From positions 62,001-126,000 of the forward strand of contig NZ_CP018335.1 in the NCBI RefSeq assembly GCF_001902295.1: a stretch of DNA of 64,000 nt, given 5' to 3'. The position numbers were made by a program, and so were the translations under genes. Shown piece by piece: positions 32,291 through 41,603 of the stretch. The notes beneath the pieces are model-generated. The model was not told the DNA's origin. It saw nothing but the letters and a program-made list of their open reading frames with translations, and did not search any database. The stretch comes from Clostridium kluyveri (GTDB taxonomy: Bacteria; Bacillota; Clostridia; Clostridiales; Clostridiaceae). Each line of letters begins with the position of its first letter. Within the stretch, counting starts at the first letter, position 1.

Positions 32291-33103
32291 ATGAATAATT
32301 TAGTAAGATTTTTTCAGAATGACATATTTAATCTGGCCGTAAAGTTGGAAAATGGAGAATGGGTATTTGATGCCGAAAGAGTTGCTAGGTGCTTAGGAAT
32401 TATAGGAGTTTCCACCAAAAGTGGTGGAAAAGAATATTCATGGATTAGATGGGAAAGAGTTAATGAATATTTAGGAGGTTTTCAACCACAATTGGGCGAA
32501 ATTAAAAAAGGAGATTTTATTCCAGAACCGGCAGTATATAAACTAGCATTTAAGGCAAGTAATGAAATAGCAGAAAAGTTCCAAGATTGGCTTGCAATTG
32601 ATGTATTACCACAGTTAAGAGAAACAGGTAAATATGAAGATAACAATGTAATAAACCTTGATGAAAAGTTAGAAAAACTAAAAATGGAGCAGTTACAGCT
32701 GGAATTTACTATGAACAGGCTGAAAGTAAGTAAGGCTAGTGAAGTTAAGATGATAAAAGATTTTAATATCTCACAAGGCTTAAGTGTTGCATATCTCCCT
32801 GAATATGTGGATGAAGAGATCGGAAGGTCTGCTACAGAATTATTGAAAAAGTTTAATTTGCCCCATACAATAAGAAAATTTAATAAAATTATGATAGAAA
32901 ATAGGTTTATGGAAGAAAGAACCACAAAATCAACTAACAAACAGGGGTACAAAGGATATAAGGTATTAATTGGACAAGGATTGAAATATGGTAAAAATGT
33001 TATTTCTTCCAGAGGAACAGAAAAGGAAACCCAACCTCTGTATTTTGAAAGTTCATTCTTAGAACTTGTGGAGCTATTAAGTTCTTTACAGGGGGTAATG
33101 TGA
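32291..33103 (+). CDS. BRO-family antirepressor 1
   Basis: Residues 1-115 match the BRO N-terminal domain: VFDAERVARCLGII, then PEPAVYKLAFKASNEIAEKF and ATDVLPQLRETG-like spacing (AIDVLPQLRETGKY). A helical linker and a C-terminal DNA-binding domain follow. Such proteins relieve repression, which fits a repressor without an SOS peptidase domain. AAAGGAGG lies about 12 bases from the ATG; the next gene begins one base after its stop. Confidence 0.82.
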   Translation: MNNLVRFFQNDIFNLAVKLENGEWVFDAERVARCLGIIGVSTKSGGKEYSWIRWERVNEYLGGFQPQLGEIKKGDFIPEPAVYKLAFKASNEIAEKFQDWLAIDVLPQLRETGKYEDNNVINLDEKLEKLKMEQLQLEFTMNRLKVSKASEVKMIKDFNISQGLSVAYLPEYVDEEIGRSATELLKKFNLPHTIRKFNKIMIENRFMEERTTKSTNKQGYKGYKVLIGQGLKYGKNVISSRGTEKETQPLYFESSFLELVELLSSLQGVM

Positions 33104-33104
33104 T

Positions 33105-34142
33105 ATGAGTGCTAATTTAATGTTGTTTGAAGAACAACAAGTAGAAGTTTTTGAACTTAATGGCATGGCTTATTTTAATCCATATCATGTGGGGAAATGT
33201 TTGGAAATGGCAGATAGCACGGTTAGAAATTATTTATCTAAAATGAATAATAATCAAGTTAGATTGTTAAAGAATTCGGATGTCCACTTAAAGGACATCC
33301 GAAAGTTAAATAATGCAGGTGAAAAGTTTCTCACTGAAAGTGGAGTATATAAATTGGCATTTAAAAGTCATAAACCTAATGCAGAAAAGTTTTCAGATTG
33401 GGTAGCTGATGAGGTTTTACCATCCATAAGAAAAACAGGCTTCTACTCAACAGAGAAAGCAGAGCAACCCAAAATTGAAGCTCCACGCAACCTAGTTAAA
33501 AAGTTTTACAATGGCAATCTTGTTATGGTACTTAAAGATTTGGAGAGAATTCTAAATGTTCCGGCTGGCAATTTGAGTTATTACCTTAGAAATAATAGTA
33601 GTTTTAAAAGAGGGATAGATTACTTTTTATTGGAAGGTAAAGAACTTAAAAGATTTAAAGAGTATAATAATGTTTCTCCGTTTATAGGTAATTTAATCAT
33701 TATGCCTAAGCAGGGTGTTGATAAGTTAGTAAAATTATTGGTTCTCAGGGAGGAAGATATACAAGAAATTGAGAACTATTTCAAGACAGAAACTCAAGAA
33801 ACACATAATAATATGCCAATCCTGGAACAACTGCAGGTTTGTAAATTTATTGCTGATGATTTTAAAATAAATGAAGCTATAAAGATGTCCATATATAAAA
33901 TGATTTGTGAAAAGAATGGAATTGGTTCAGAAATTATAGATATGATAAAGTCTGATGAAGATGATGTTGAAGAATTTGCAAAGAAATTATTAGAGCTTTT
34001 AAGACATTATTTAAAAACTTACACAGTAGATGAAGTGGTATCCATAAAGAAAAAGTGTATTTCAAGAAATGACTTTAAATTTCTACCCACAGAAGGGAAA
34101 GAAATTATTGTAGGCTTTTTAATATTACACTTAAAATTTTAA
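33105..34142 (+). CDS. BRO-family antirepressor 2
   Basis: 345 residues. A BRO-N domain (AYFNPYHVGKCLEMADSTVR, then TESGVYKLAFKSHKPNAEKF and DEVLPSIRKTGFYS) is followed by a middle HTH-like segment (VMVLKDLERILNVPAGNLS) and a helical C-terminus. It differs strongly from antirepressor 1 after the first domain, so it is probably not a recent duplicate. A perfect 11-bp inverted repeat lies inside the gene at 33275-33303. Confidence 0.8.
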   Translation: MSANLMLFEEQQVEVFELNGMAYFNPYHVGKCLEMADSTVRNYLSKMNNNQVRLLKNSDVHLKDIRKLNNAGEKFLTESGVYKLAFKSHKPNAEKFSDWVADEVLPSIRKTGFYSTEKAEQPKIEAPRNLVKKFYNGNLVMVLKDLERILNVPAGNLSYYLRNNSSFKRGIDYFLLEGKELKRFKEYNNVSPFIGNLIIMPKQGVDKLVKLLVLREEDIQEIENYFKTETQETHNNMPILEQLQVCKFIADDFKINEAIKMSIYKMICEKNGIGSEIIDMIKSDEDDVEEFAKKLLELLRHYLKTYTVDEVVSIKKKCISRNDFKFLPTEGKEIIVGFLILHLKF

Positions 34143-34174
34143 GACAAAGTACAAAAATAGCTTAGAACATAAAT

Positions 34175-34261
34175 AAGCACTTGCTGCAATGAACCGACCC
34201 CCAGAAGTTAGACATAAACGCTAGCTGATGGGAGGCCGGTTTTTATATGGCAAGTGCTTTT
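34175..34261 (+). other. Structured intergenic element with IS3-like end
   Basis: Outer arms AAGCACTTGC (34175) and GCAAGTGCTT (34250) enclose inner arms AACCGACC (34192) and GGCCGGTT (34234), giving a long forked hairpin followed by TTTTG. Within it 34190-34214 (TGAACCGACCCCC then AGAAGTTAGACA) resembles the terminal inverted repeats of IS3-family elements. After it, a weak 25-codon frame (34247-34324, MASAFVMGERRG...) has no recognisable product. Probably a decayed insertion end now acting as a terminator. Confidence 0.4.
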
Positions 34262-34411
34262 GTTATGGGTGAAAGAAGGGGGGAGGAAGAGGTGGAGCAA
34301 CAGATTAAAGAATTGGAGAAGTAGCTACGCTTGAGAAAAGTTCAAGGACAATTAGATATATTAATTTATAATGATAAGCGTAATTATAAAAGCCATATAA
34401 TATATGGCTTG

Positions 34412-35011
34412 TTACATTCTATAGAGCTTTTCTTTATTCTCGTGTTGACAATTTGTAATATTTTCTTTGTTTAATTCAAATATTTTGGTTTTAAATTTTA
34501 AATTTTTATCTGGGGTAAATAAAGTCAAAACAATTTCTATGGGTTTGCAATTATTATCAACATAAACTTTAAATAATTCGTCAGCAAAAGGAAATATTAG
34601 TGAACAATTAATAATTTGCATTGGCTCAATTATTACTGGGAAATCAAGTTGTTTGTCAATTAGATAGCTCGTACCACTTGATTCGCTATGCTTGATTGAA
34701 ATTTCATTTATCTTATATCTAGGATTTGGTCTAAGAATTATAGTGTTATATTTTATGATGGCGTTTTTTAAAGATGCTGGAACAAGGGAGATATTGCTTA
34801 TTCTTAAATTTATAATTAAAATTTTATGACATTTAAAGCTTTCTTTGTTGTTATTGAAAAAACCATTTAAATAGAGGCTATAGTCTTCAAGTTTTATTCG
34901 TGGTTTTTCAGATAATATTTTATAAAAATTCAAGACTAAACTACATACCCCAGTTATACAACCAATTAATGCAATTATTTGAGTAAATAAATTGTTATTT
35001 ATAATTAACAC
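34412..35011 (-). CDS. Unknown opposite-strand membrane-anchored protein
   Basis: 199 residues from a GTG. An N-terminal hydrophobic helix (IIALIGCITGVCSLVLNFY) anchors the protein; the rest is beta-rich and charged. It has KCHKILIINLRISNISLVPA and IEPMQIINCSLIFPF, the latter giving an immunoglobulin-like feel. The Shine-Dalgarno AAAGTGAG is very close to the GTG, so the exact start is unsure. It lies opposite and just before the tape measure gene and is probably cargo. No function is assigned. Confidence 0.6.
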   Translation of the reverse strand: MLIINNNLFTQIIALIGCITGVCSLVLNFYKILSEKPRIKLEDYSLYLNGFFNNNKESFKCHKILIINLRISNISLVPASLKNAIIKYNTIILRPNPRYKINEISIKHSESSGTSYLIDKQLDFPVIIEPMQIINCSLIFPFADELFKVYVDNNCKPIEIVLTLFTPDKNLKFKTKIFELNKENITNCQHENKEKLYRM

Positions 35012-35146
35012 CTCACTTTCTTATAGTGATAATTCTATAAATAAATATTATAACCTTTAGAAGATAATGGGATAAGGAGGTGAGTGCCAAAATTATAGTG
35101 CTTTGAAATATAAAAAATAAAGATCATTTAGGAAGGAGGCGAGATT

Positions 35147-38100
35147 ATGGCCGAAAGAGAAATATATCACTTGGATATAGTGATCGGAGTGCAGGGGGAT
35201 GAATCAAGTAAAAAGAAGATAAGTGCTCTTGACAGGTATTTTGAGCAGACACAAAAAAGAGCAAATATATTGGACAAGATGTCAGTATCACCTTCTGCAA
35301 AGATAAACGATAGAGCTACCAGCAGGATTGAAAAAATCAATTCAACTTTAAACAAGTTAAATAGGCTTGTAGCTTCTCCTACTGTAATGATTAAAGATAA
35401 AGTATCTGGCTCATTAAGTATAATGAGAAGTGGGATAAATAAAGTAATATCTGCAGCTACATCACTTGAAGGAGCACTTTTGGGAGTTGGCAGTGCGTGG
35501 GCGGGAATAATAAAACCCATGCAGCTATCTGGGGATTTTGAACAGACCCAGATAGCCTTTACTACAATGCTTAAAAGTGCAGAGCAGGCAAATTCATTTC
35601 TAACACAAGCTCAAGATATGGCGAATGCAACTCCTTTTGAGTTCCCTCAGCTTGCTAATGCAAGTAAAAAAATGCTTGCTTTTGGGTGGGATGTTAAAAG
35701 TATTCTGCCTGATTTGGCTACAATAGGAGATGCTGCATCCGGACTAGGACTTGGCGCTGAAGGTATAAACCAGATAACCTTGGCTTTAGGTCAGATGAAG
35801 GCAAAAGGCAGAGTTCAAGGTGATGAGATCCTACAATTAACAGAAGCAGGAGTTCCTGCAGCTAAAATACTTCAGGAGCAGCTTGGGTTGACAGCTGAAC
35901 AAGTAGGTGAAATAGGTAAGCAAGGACTTGAATCAGATAAAGCTATAAAAGCATTGCTTACGGGAATGAATCAAAGATTTGGTGGAATGATGCAGAATCA
36001 AGCCAAAACAGCACTTGGATTAATGTCTACCCTTAAAGATACTCTTGATAACAAATTTTTAACTCAATGGGGCACTGGCCTTTGGAGTGGAATTAAGCCA
36101 GGACTAACTAAAGTCACAACATGGCTTGATAAAAACGATAAAAAGGTAACTGAACTTGGCAAGCTATTTAGAAAAGCAGGGGAAAACGTAAGTACTTTTA
36201 TAGGTGGTGGGCTTGAGAAAAGCCAACAGAGGTTAAGTAAATTAATGGATAGCAGCCAATGGAAAAATGCTGACTTTGGAGGAAAGATAACGCTTGCTTG
36301 GGATAAGGTTATAGCTGAACCTCTTTCGAGTTGGTGGAGTGGTGATGGTAGACCAAAAATAAATAAAGTCGCCAGTGAAATGGGTTCTAGTATAGGAAGT
36401 GTACTTGGAGGGGGTATAATAGCTGTATTGGATGCTTTCTCTGGTGGAGATGATATAAATAAAACTGGAAATACAGCAGGTAAATCCTTCTTAGATGCAT
36501 TTCTCAAAGCTTTTAATACTGATGAAATTATAAAGAAACTTTTAACTGCCTTTAAGGATACTAATTTGAACGCTGTTAAAAATCCAAGTGCTGAAAGTAT
36601 TGCTAAGGCTGGAATATTAGACTACGGGTTATACGCATTGGGTGGAGGAGCTTTAATAAAAGGCGGTGCAAAAGCTGCAAAAGGTGCATTTAAATTAGGT
36701 AAATGGGCTGTTGGCAAGAAAGGAGTAAAAACTGCAGCAAGTGCAGCCGAGGAAATGGCAGGTGCAGCCGGAAGTGCTTCAAGTACTTCCAGTAAAGCAT
36801 CTAATCCTTTTTCAGAAGAAATCAATAGATTAAAGGCTAATATCGAAGATGCTAAAAAAGGAGTTATAAACTCCAGTAAAGATGTGAAAAATAAGCAGAA
36901 GTCATATACTACTACCAGAGATACATTTAAAGAAGTGAGAAACACTAAAACTTCTTCTGAATTAAGTAAAGCTGCAAGTGCATTTAGAAAGGCAGCAGAT
37001 GAATCAAAGGCTGCAGAACAGTTAAGAAAATCCAGTCAGGAAAAATTGAATCAAGCTATAAAAAATTATGATAACCTTATAAAAAGATCACAGAATGTAG
37101 GAAAGGGTAAAAATGTACCTGAATCTTTATCGAAGCAAATAAATACAGCACAAACAAGAGTTGATAATGCTAGAAAAAAAGTTAGAAGTGCCGGCATAAA
37201 CGAAAGTAAGAAAAAAGAAACTTATAATAAGGCCAGAGATACATTTAAATCTGCTAAAGATGTTGGTAATACTTCCGATTTAAAAAAAGCAGCAGAAGAT
37301 TTCAGAAAAGCGGCAAATGACTCTGCAAATGCAGAAAAATTAAGAAAGGCAAATCAAGACAAATTAAATAAAACTGTAAAGGAATATAATGATTTTGTAA
37401 AAAAGTCTAAGGATGTTAAAAATGTTGGCAAAGGGGTATCAGAAGGGACATTTGCTGGCATATTTAGTAAAATAGGAAAGTTAACCGAAAGGGTACCTTT
37501 GCTCGGTAAAGTAGGGAAGGTTGCTAAAAAGGTTCCTTTGCTTGGTGCAGGGCTTACACTTGCGGGTGCAGGACTTGACATAGTAACATCTTCTGATAAG
37601 AAAAGAGCTACTGTTGGTGCAGCAGGTAACATTGCAGGAGGATTAGTAGGAATGAAAGCAGGAGCTACTATTGGTGGGACTATAGGTTCGATTTTCGGAC
37701 CAGTAGGAACAGCAGTAGGTGCTGGTGTTGGAGGTATTGCCGGAGGAATAGCAGGTTCAATAGGAGGAGAAAAAGCCCTTGATTGGATATATGATAAGAC
37801 AGGACCAGCAGTTAAATATCTAAAATCAGGTTTTAATGATGCCAAGAAATCAGTTCAGACCTCATGGAATGGACTCGGGAAATGGTTTGATAGTAATGTA
37901 AGTACACCAGTTTCTAGTGGATTTAATAATGCTAAAAAGTCCATTGAAAACAAATGGTCTAACACCAAAACTTGGTTTGGTAATAAAGTAGGTACTCCAC
38001 TTAAAAATGGAGCTATAAATACTATAAATTTCACTGTTGGCGCCTTTGAAATGGGGAAAGATGCAGCTGCTAAAGCTTGGTCGCCATATGGACAGTGGTT

Positions 38101-40099
38101 GAATACTAATGTGTTTACTCCGGTTAAAAATAAAGCTTCTGAAACAGGTAAATGGCTTGGCGATAAAGTAGGAGAAGGCAAAACATGGGCTTCAAATAAG
38201 TGGTCTGATTTTAGTTCATGGTGGGGTAGTAATGTGGCAACTCCTGTGAAAGATGCTGCATCAAGTGCCGGACAATGGATTGCCGAAAAGTATGGAGAAG
38301 CTAAAACCTGGGCTTTGAATAAATGGAGTGATTTCTCAATCTGGTGGGGAACTAATGTGTCTGAACCAGTAAAAGGATATGCTTCATCCGCCGGTCAATG
38401 GATAGGAGAAAGATTTAATGATGCTAAATCTACAGCCCATACTGCATGGACAGGTTTCTCGGGATGGTGGAGTGAAAATATTGCTGAACCAACAAAAAGT
38501 GTAGCTACCACTGTTGGAGACTGGATAGGATCAAAATTTAGCGCAGCCAGAAAAACAGCAGAAACTGCATGGACTGACTTTTCAGAGTGGTTTGAAAAAC
38601 ATATAAGTGGACCAGTTAGTGATTTTATAAAAAAGGCAGAAAAGAGAGGGGAACAAACAACAGGATTAAGTACTGCTAATGGTAAGAATAATGGTGGTAA
38701 AACACCAGGTAAAAATGCCAATGGAGGCATTACATCAGGACCTGAATTAAGTTGGGTCGGTGAAGCAGGAACAGAAGCCATAATTCCATTATCCAGTGGC
38801 CGAAGAAGCAGAGGACTACAGCTATGGCAGCAGGCAGGAAGAATGTTAGGAGTAAAAATGTTTGCTAACGGTGGTATTGTAGGAAATGGTTCTGCCGGTG
38901 GATCTAAAGTCGCAAAAGCTACAGCCAATATATCAACTGCCATAACATTAGGAGATGATGCACTAACTCAATTTAAAAAATATGGTAATAAAATAAATGA
39001 TAATTTAAGTAGTGGAATATTAGATAATAAAAAAGTATCAACCAATTCAGTGAATAGAGTTACAAATGAATCTGGTTCGATACTTAATTTATTCTCGAGA
39101 ACTGGGCATGTGTATGGCGGTGCCATAATGAACGACTTTGCACAAGGTATAAGGGCTGCAACGTCAGATGTAACAAGTGCAGTAAAAATTCTCACAGATA
39201 AAGTAATTGAGGAATTCAAGACAGGCTTTGAAATACATTCCCCATCTGCGGTTATGACTAGACTATCTAAATTTATCCCACAAGGAGTTATAAAAGGAAT
39301 GACATCTATAGATATTAAAGCATTTATAAAAAGCTGGATTGGAGATATTTCATCCATGGCCGGTGGCATGAGTGGTAATGTATCTGGATGGTTAAGTGCA
39401 GCTATGGCCATAACAGGAACACCTATGAGTTTCTTGCCAATGCTCCAAAATATCGCAATGCATGAATCGGGCGGGAATCCTAGAGCCATTAATCTATGGG
39501 ATAGTAACGCCGCCGCAGGACATCCAAGTAAGGGAATTATGCAGATGATAGACGAGACATTCAACCGTTGGGCTTTACCTGGAATGAATGATATATGGAA
39601 TCCTATCCATAATATCGTATCTTCTATAAGGTATATGATAGGCAGATATGGGAGTATAGCAAATGTACCAGGAATTCGTTCACAATTAGCTGGTGGATCA
39701 TATGTAGGCTACGCAACCGGTACAGACAACGCAAAGAAAGGACTTGCTAGAATAAACGAAAGAGGTTGGGAATTTGTGGACTTCGCTGGTGGAGAAAATG
39801 TATTAACTCATAATAAATCTGTAAGTTTGATGGATAGGGCTGCAAATTCAATAAACAGGATAAAAAATGCTGTATCTGGACTAAGTTTAACAGATACTGA
39901 AAATAAGGATATTCCTGAAAATTTAAGTTATTATACTTCTCAACCACAGGTGGCTATGGCCGGAGCTAGTTATGGAGATATAAATGTTGATGTGGAAAAT
40001 AATTTTAACAGTGACCCAGACATTGACGAAATAGTAATACAAGCCACAAAGAGATTTGCTACAGAGTTAAGAAAAACACTACAAAATACTAAGAGGTGA
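35147..40099 (+). CDS. Tape measure protein with lytic transglycosylase domain
   Basis: At 1650 residues this is the largest protein here. The N-terminal tape-measure domain (about 75-260) includes MANATPFEFPQLANASKKML and GQMKAKGRVQGDEILQLTEA. Residues 555-760 hold a coiled-coil unit present twice (SAFRKAADESKAAEQLRKSS and EDFRKAANDSANAEKLRKAN). A glycine zipper lies near 820-875. Seven or so Trp-rich units of about 35 residues follow at 900-1170 (pattern FSxWWxxNVxxPVK). An SLT lytic transglycosylase lies near 1430-1510 (MHESGGNPRAIN, SKGIMQMID), with E1440 probably catalytic. It sets tail length and opens peptidoglycan on ejection. GGAGG precedes the ATG. Confidence 0.93.
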   Translation: MAEREIYHLDIVIGVQGDESSKKKISALDRYFEQTQKRANILDKMSVSPSAKINDRATSRIEKINSTLNKLNRLVASPTVMIKDKVSGSLSIMRSGINKVISAATSLEGALLGVGSAWAGIIKPMQLSGDFEQTQIAFTTMLKSAEQANSFLTQAQDMANATPFEFPQLANASKKMLAFGWDVKSILPDLATIGDAASGLGLGAEGINQITLALGQMKAKGRVQGDEILQLTEAGVPAAKILQEQLGLTAEQVGEIGKQGLESDKAIKALLTGMNQRFGGMMQNQAKTALGLMSTLKDTLDNKFLTQWGTGLWSGIKPGLTKVTTWLDKNDKKVTELGKLFRKAGENVSTFIGGGLEKSQQRLSKLMDSSQWKNADFGGKITLAWDKVIAEPLSSWWSGDGRPKINKVASEMGSSIGSVLGGGIIAVLDAFSGGDDINKTGNTAGKSFLDAFLKAFNTDEIIKKLLTAFKDTNLNAVKNPSAESIAKAGILDYGLYALGGGALIKGGAKAAKGAFKLGKWAVGKKGVKTAASAAEEMAGAAGSASSTSSKASNPFSEEINRLKANIEDAKKGVINSSKDVKNKQKSYTTTRDTFKEVRNTKTSSELSKAASAFRKAADESKAAEQLRKSSQEKLNQAIKNYDNLIKRSQNVGKGKNVPESLSKQINTAQTRVDNARKKVRSAGINESKKKETYNKARDTFKSAKDVGNTSDLKKAAEDFRKAANDSANAEKLRKANQDKLNKTVKEYNDFVKKSKDVKNVGKGVSEGTFAGIFSKIGKLTERVPLLGKVGKVAKKVPLLGAGLTLAGAGLDIVTSSDKKRATVGAAGNIAGGLVGMKAGATIGGTIGSIFGPVGTAVGAGVGGIAGGIAGSIGGEKALDWIYDKTGPAVKYLKSGFNDAKKSVQTSWNGLGKWFDSNVSTPVSSGFNNAKKSIENKWSNTKTWFGNKVGTPLKNGAINTINFTVGAFEMGKDAAAKAWSPYGQWLNTNVFTPVKNKASETGKWLGDKVGEGKTWASNKWSDFSSWWGSNVATPVKDAASSAGQWIAEKYGEAKTWALNKWSDFSIWWGTNVSEPVKGYASSAGQWIGERFNDAKSTAHTAWTGFSGWWSENIAEPTKSVATTVGDWIGSKFSAARKTAETAWTDFSEWFEKHISGPVSDFIKKAEKRGEQTTGLSTANGKNNGGKTPGKNANGGITSGPELSWVGEAGTEAIIPLSSGRRSRGLQLWQQAGRMLGVKMFANGGIVGNGSAGGSKVAKATANISTAITLGDDALTQFKKYGNKINDNLSSGILDNKKVSTNSVNRVTNESGSILNLFSRTGHVYGGAIMNDFAQGIRAATSDVTSAVKILTDKVIEEFKTGFEIHSPSAVMTRLSKFIPQGVIKGMTSIDIKAFIKSWIGDISSMAGGMSGNVSGWLSAAMAITGTPMSFLPMLQNIAMHESGGNPRAINLWDSNAAAGHPSKGIMQMIDETFNRWALPGMNDIWNPIHNIVSSIRYMIGRYGSIANVPGIRSQLAGGSYVGYATGTDNAKKGLARINERGWEFVDFAGGENVLTHNKSVSLMDRAANSINRIKNAVSGLSLTDTENKDIPENLSYYTSQPQVAMAGASYGDINVDVENNFNSDPDIDEIVIQATKRFATELRKTLQNTKR

Positions 40100-40104
40100 G
40101 GATG

Positions 40105-40380
40105 ATGGAAAATCAAGATTTAAATAAAAAAGAGACTGCTTCTGAAGTACCGGTTCAGAAGCAGTTCCAATTTACTGAACATGAAATATTCTGTGTAGCA
40201 AGTCATTTACAAATGTATATAGATCGGGTCGAAAATAAACTTGAAGATTATAATCCATGTAATACATGTAAGTTTATTAAAAGTTGTTTTAAGAATAACG
40301 ATCCTGTTTATCCTGATGTAATGAATAAATTAGTCAATATAACAGGGCTGGATTATCTTATTTGGGCCCGCACTAAATAG
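40105..40380 (+). CDS. Small Cys-containing phage protein
   Basis: 91 residues from the ATG at 40105, six bases after GAGGTGAGG at the end of the tape measure gene. It has a disordered start and a Cys cluster (NPCNTCKFIKSCF). Similar CxxC proteins recur in this prophage at 40660 and 50514. Role unknown. Confidence 0.55.
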   Translation: MENQDLNKKETASEVPVQKQFQFTEHEIFCVASHLQMYIDRVENKLEDYNPCNTCKFIKSCFKNNDPVYPDVMNKLVNITGLDYLIWARTK

Positions 40381-40579
40381 CCCTTGGAAATTTGTCCTTC
40401 AGAGGGCATTTATTGCGGCATGTACATTTTTGAGAATGAATGCACGATAAAGGCCCAATGTATATATATCTTGGGGCATTGCCATCAAGCATAGCTACTT
40501 TTTTATATTTGGCAGTTATTGTGTTTTCATCATCAAGATAAGGGCAATACCCAGTTACTTCTTCAATCATATATTCCAT
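40373..40579 (-). CDS. Small Cys-rich opposite-strand protein
   Basis: 68 residues. On the minus strand the ATG has GGGGAGGTG eight bases upstream, one of the best sites in the window, so this is a real gene. It contains GYCPYLDDE and then CIHSQKCTCRNKCPL, five or six Cys that could bind zinc. It overlaps the preceding plus-strand gene tail-to-tail by eight bases and lies inside the tail operon, so it would be transcribed against it. Function unknown. Confidence 0.65.
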   Translation of the reverse strand: MEYMIEEVTGYCPYLDDENTITAKYKKVAMLDGNAPRYIYIGPLSCIHSQKCTCRNKCPLKDKFPRAI

Positions 40580-40659
40580 AGTTTATCACCTCCCCAAAGA
40601 TGATAATTCTACAAGATACTGTAAATACCTTTAAAAAATGATGTAAGGAAGTGAAATAA

Positions 40660-40998
40660 ATGAGAAATCAAAACTCAAGAAATGAAATCAAGGCATTGAA
40701 TAAGAGAATAATTGAGCTTGAAGGACAGCTCCAAGCTCAACGTGATTCTGAAAAAAGAGCACAAGAATTAAGTGTTGAAAAATCCTGGTATTGCACTGCA
40801 AAACACTTTAAAAGTTTACTGGAAGATGCAATGCATTGTCGTATTGCTGATTTTGCAAAGCCATGTCAAGATTGCAAGTATAATTTTGGACTTAATGGTA
40901 AATTAAGATGCGACATGGATTATGCATATGAAAGATTTCGTGTTCTGACAATAGCAACAGGGATACAGTTTAGTCCTCTGGGCAAAGAGCAAGAATAA
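40660..40998 (+). CDS. Coiled-coil and Cys-motif protein of tail region
   Basis: 112 residues. The first 45 form a coiled coil (EIKALNKRIIELEGQLQAQR). The second part has MHCRIADFAKPCQDCKYNFG and LRCDMDYAYERF, four Cys. GGAAGTG precedes the ATG. It shares the ELEGQLQAQ/ALEGQVQAQ pattern with the next gene. Unknown role. Confidence 0.55.
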   Translation: MRNQNSRNEIKALNKRIIELEGQLQAQRDSEKRAQELSVEKSWYCTAKHFKSLLEDAMHCRIADFAKPCQDCKYNFGLNGKLRCDMDYAYERFRVLTIATGIQFSPLGKEQE

Positions 40999-41014
40999 AT
41001 TAGGAGGTAGTAGG

Positions 41015-41215
41015 ATGGGTACAGAGCAGCGAATTGAAGAACTGGAACAGAGGGTGGCTGCACTTGAAGGGCAAGTTCAAGCACAGTCGGTAGAATTAAA
41101 AAAAGTGTTCGCATTCTTGTTTGATAGGTCTGAATATAAGGGACTAATCAAACAAGGTAAAGCTGAATGGCCTAAAATGCTTACTGAATCATTAGAAAAA
41201 TATTTTAATGCTTAA
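41015..41215 (+). CDS. Small coiled-coil phage protein
   Basis: 66 residues: EQRIEELEQRVAALEGQVQA heptads, then a helical tail ending MLTESLEKYFNA. TTAGGAGG precedes the ATG. Related in its coiled coil to the upstream protein; may oligomerise with it. Confidence 0.55.
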   Translation: MGTEQRIEELEQRVAALEGQVQAQSVELKKVFAFLFDRSEYKGLIKQGKAEWPKMLTESLEKYFNA

Positions 41216-41276
41216 TGCTCGTTTAAGATATTCAAATAATATAGAAAAAACTTTTGTTCATAAAAGGAGTGAGGAT

Positions 41277-41471
41277 ATGTTAAATTTTACTATTCAAGAA
41301 TTAAAAAAATTAAGCTCACTTATTCAAATCGAATTGATAAGAATAAGTGAGAATTTTAACAAAGGAGAAATTAATATCTGTATAGATGGCAACAAAATGC
41401 AATGTAATAAATTTAAAAAGATTGTTGCCAAAAATAAACCGCCACATCTAATTGTAAATGTTACTTATTAA
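41277..41471 (+). CDS. Small phage protein, unknown
   Basis: 64 residues from the ATG at 41277, with AAAGGAGTGAGG upstream. It begins MLNFTIQELKKLSSLIQIEL and has a beta-rich C-terminus. No motif is recognised. The following 132 bases hold no clear gene; see rejected items. Confidence 0.5.
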   Translation: MLNFTIQELKKLSSLIQIELIRISENFNKGEINICIDGNKMQCNKFKKIVAKNKPPHLIVNVTY

Positions 41472-41603
41472 AGACTTTTAAATTAGCAGTTATAGAAATT
41501 AATTCTTTCCCTAGTTTTTGAATATTAGATAATTCTTCTTCATTTAGCTTAGAAGAAGTTTCAATACCAATTACACCTGGAGATAATGTAAAGGAGTGAT
41601 GCC

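Noticed and set aside
36600..39564. Several long minus-strand frames opposite the tape measure gene
   Set aside because: They arise from the biased Ala/Gly/Lys codons of the repeats, have no start signals and show no protein family.
41470..41603. Minus-strand frame reading GVIGIETSSKLNEEELSNIQ and on, like a gene end
   Set aside because: No start codon or ribosome-binding site is present and the frame runs into the XkdP-like gene; it may be a small relic but cannot be supported.
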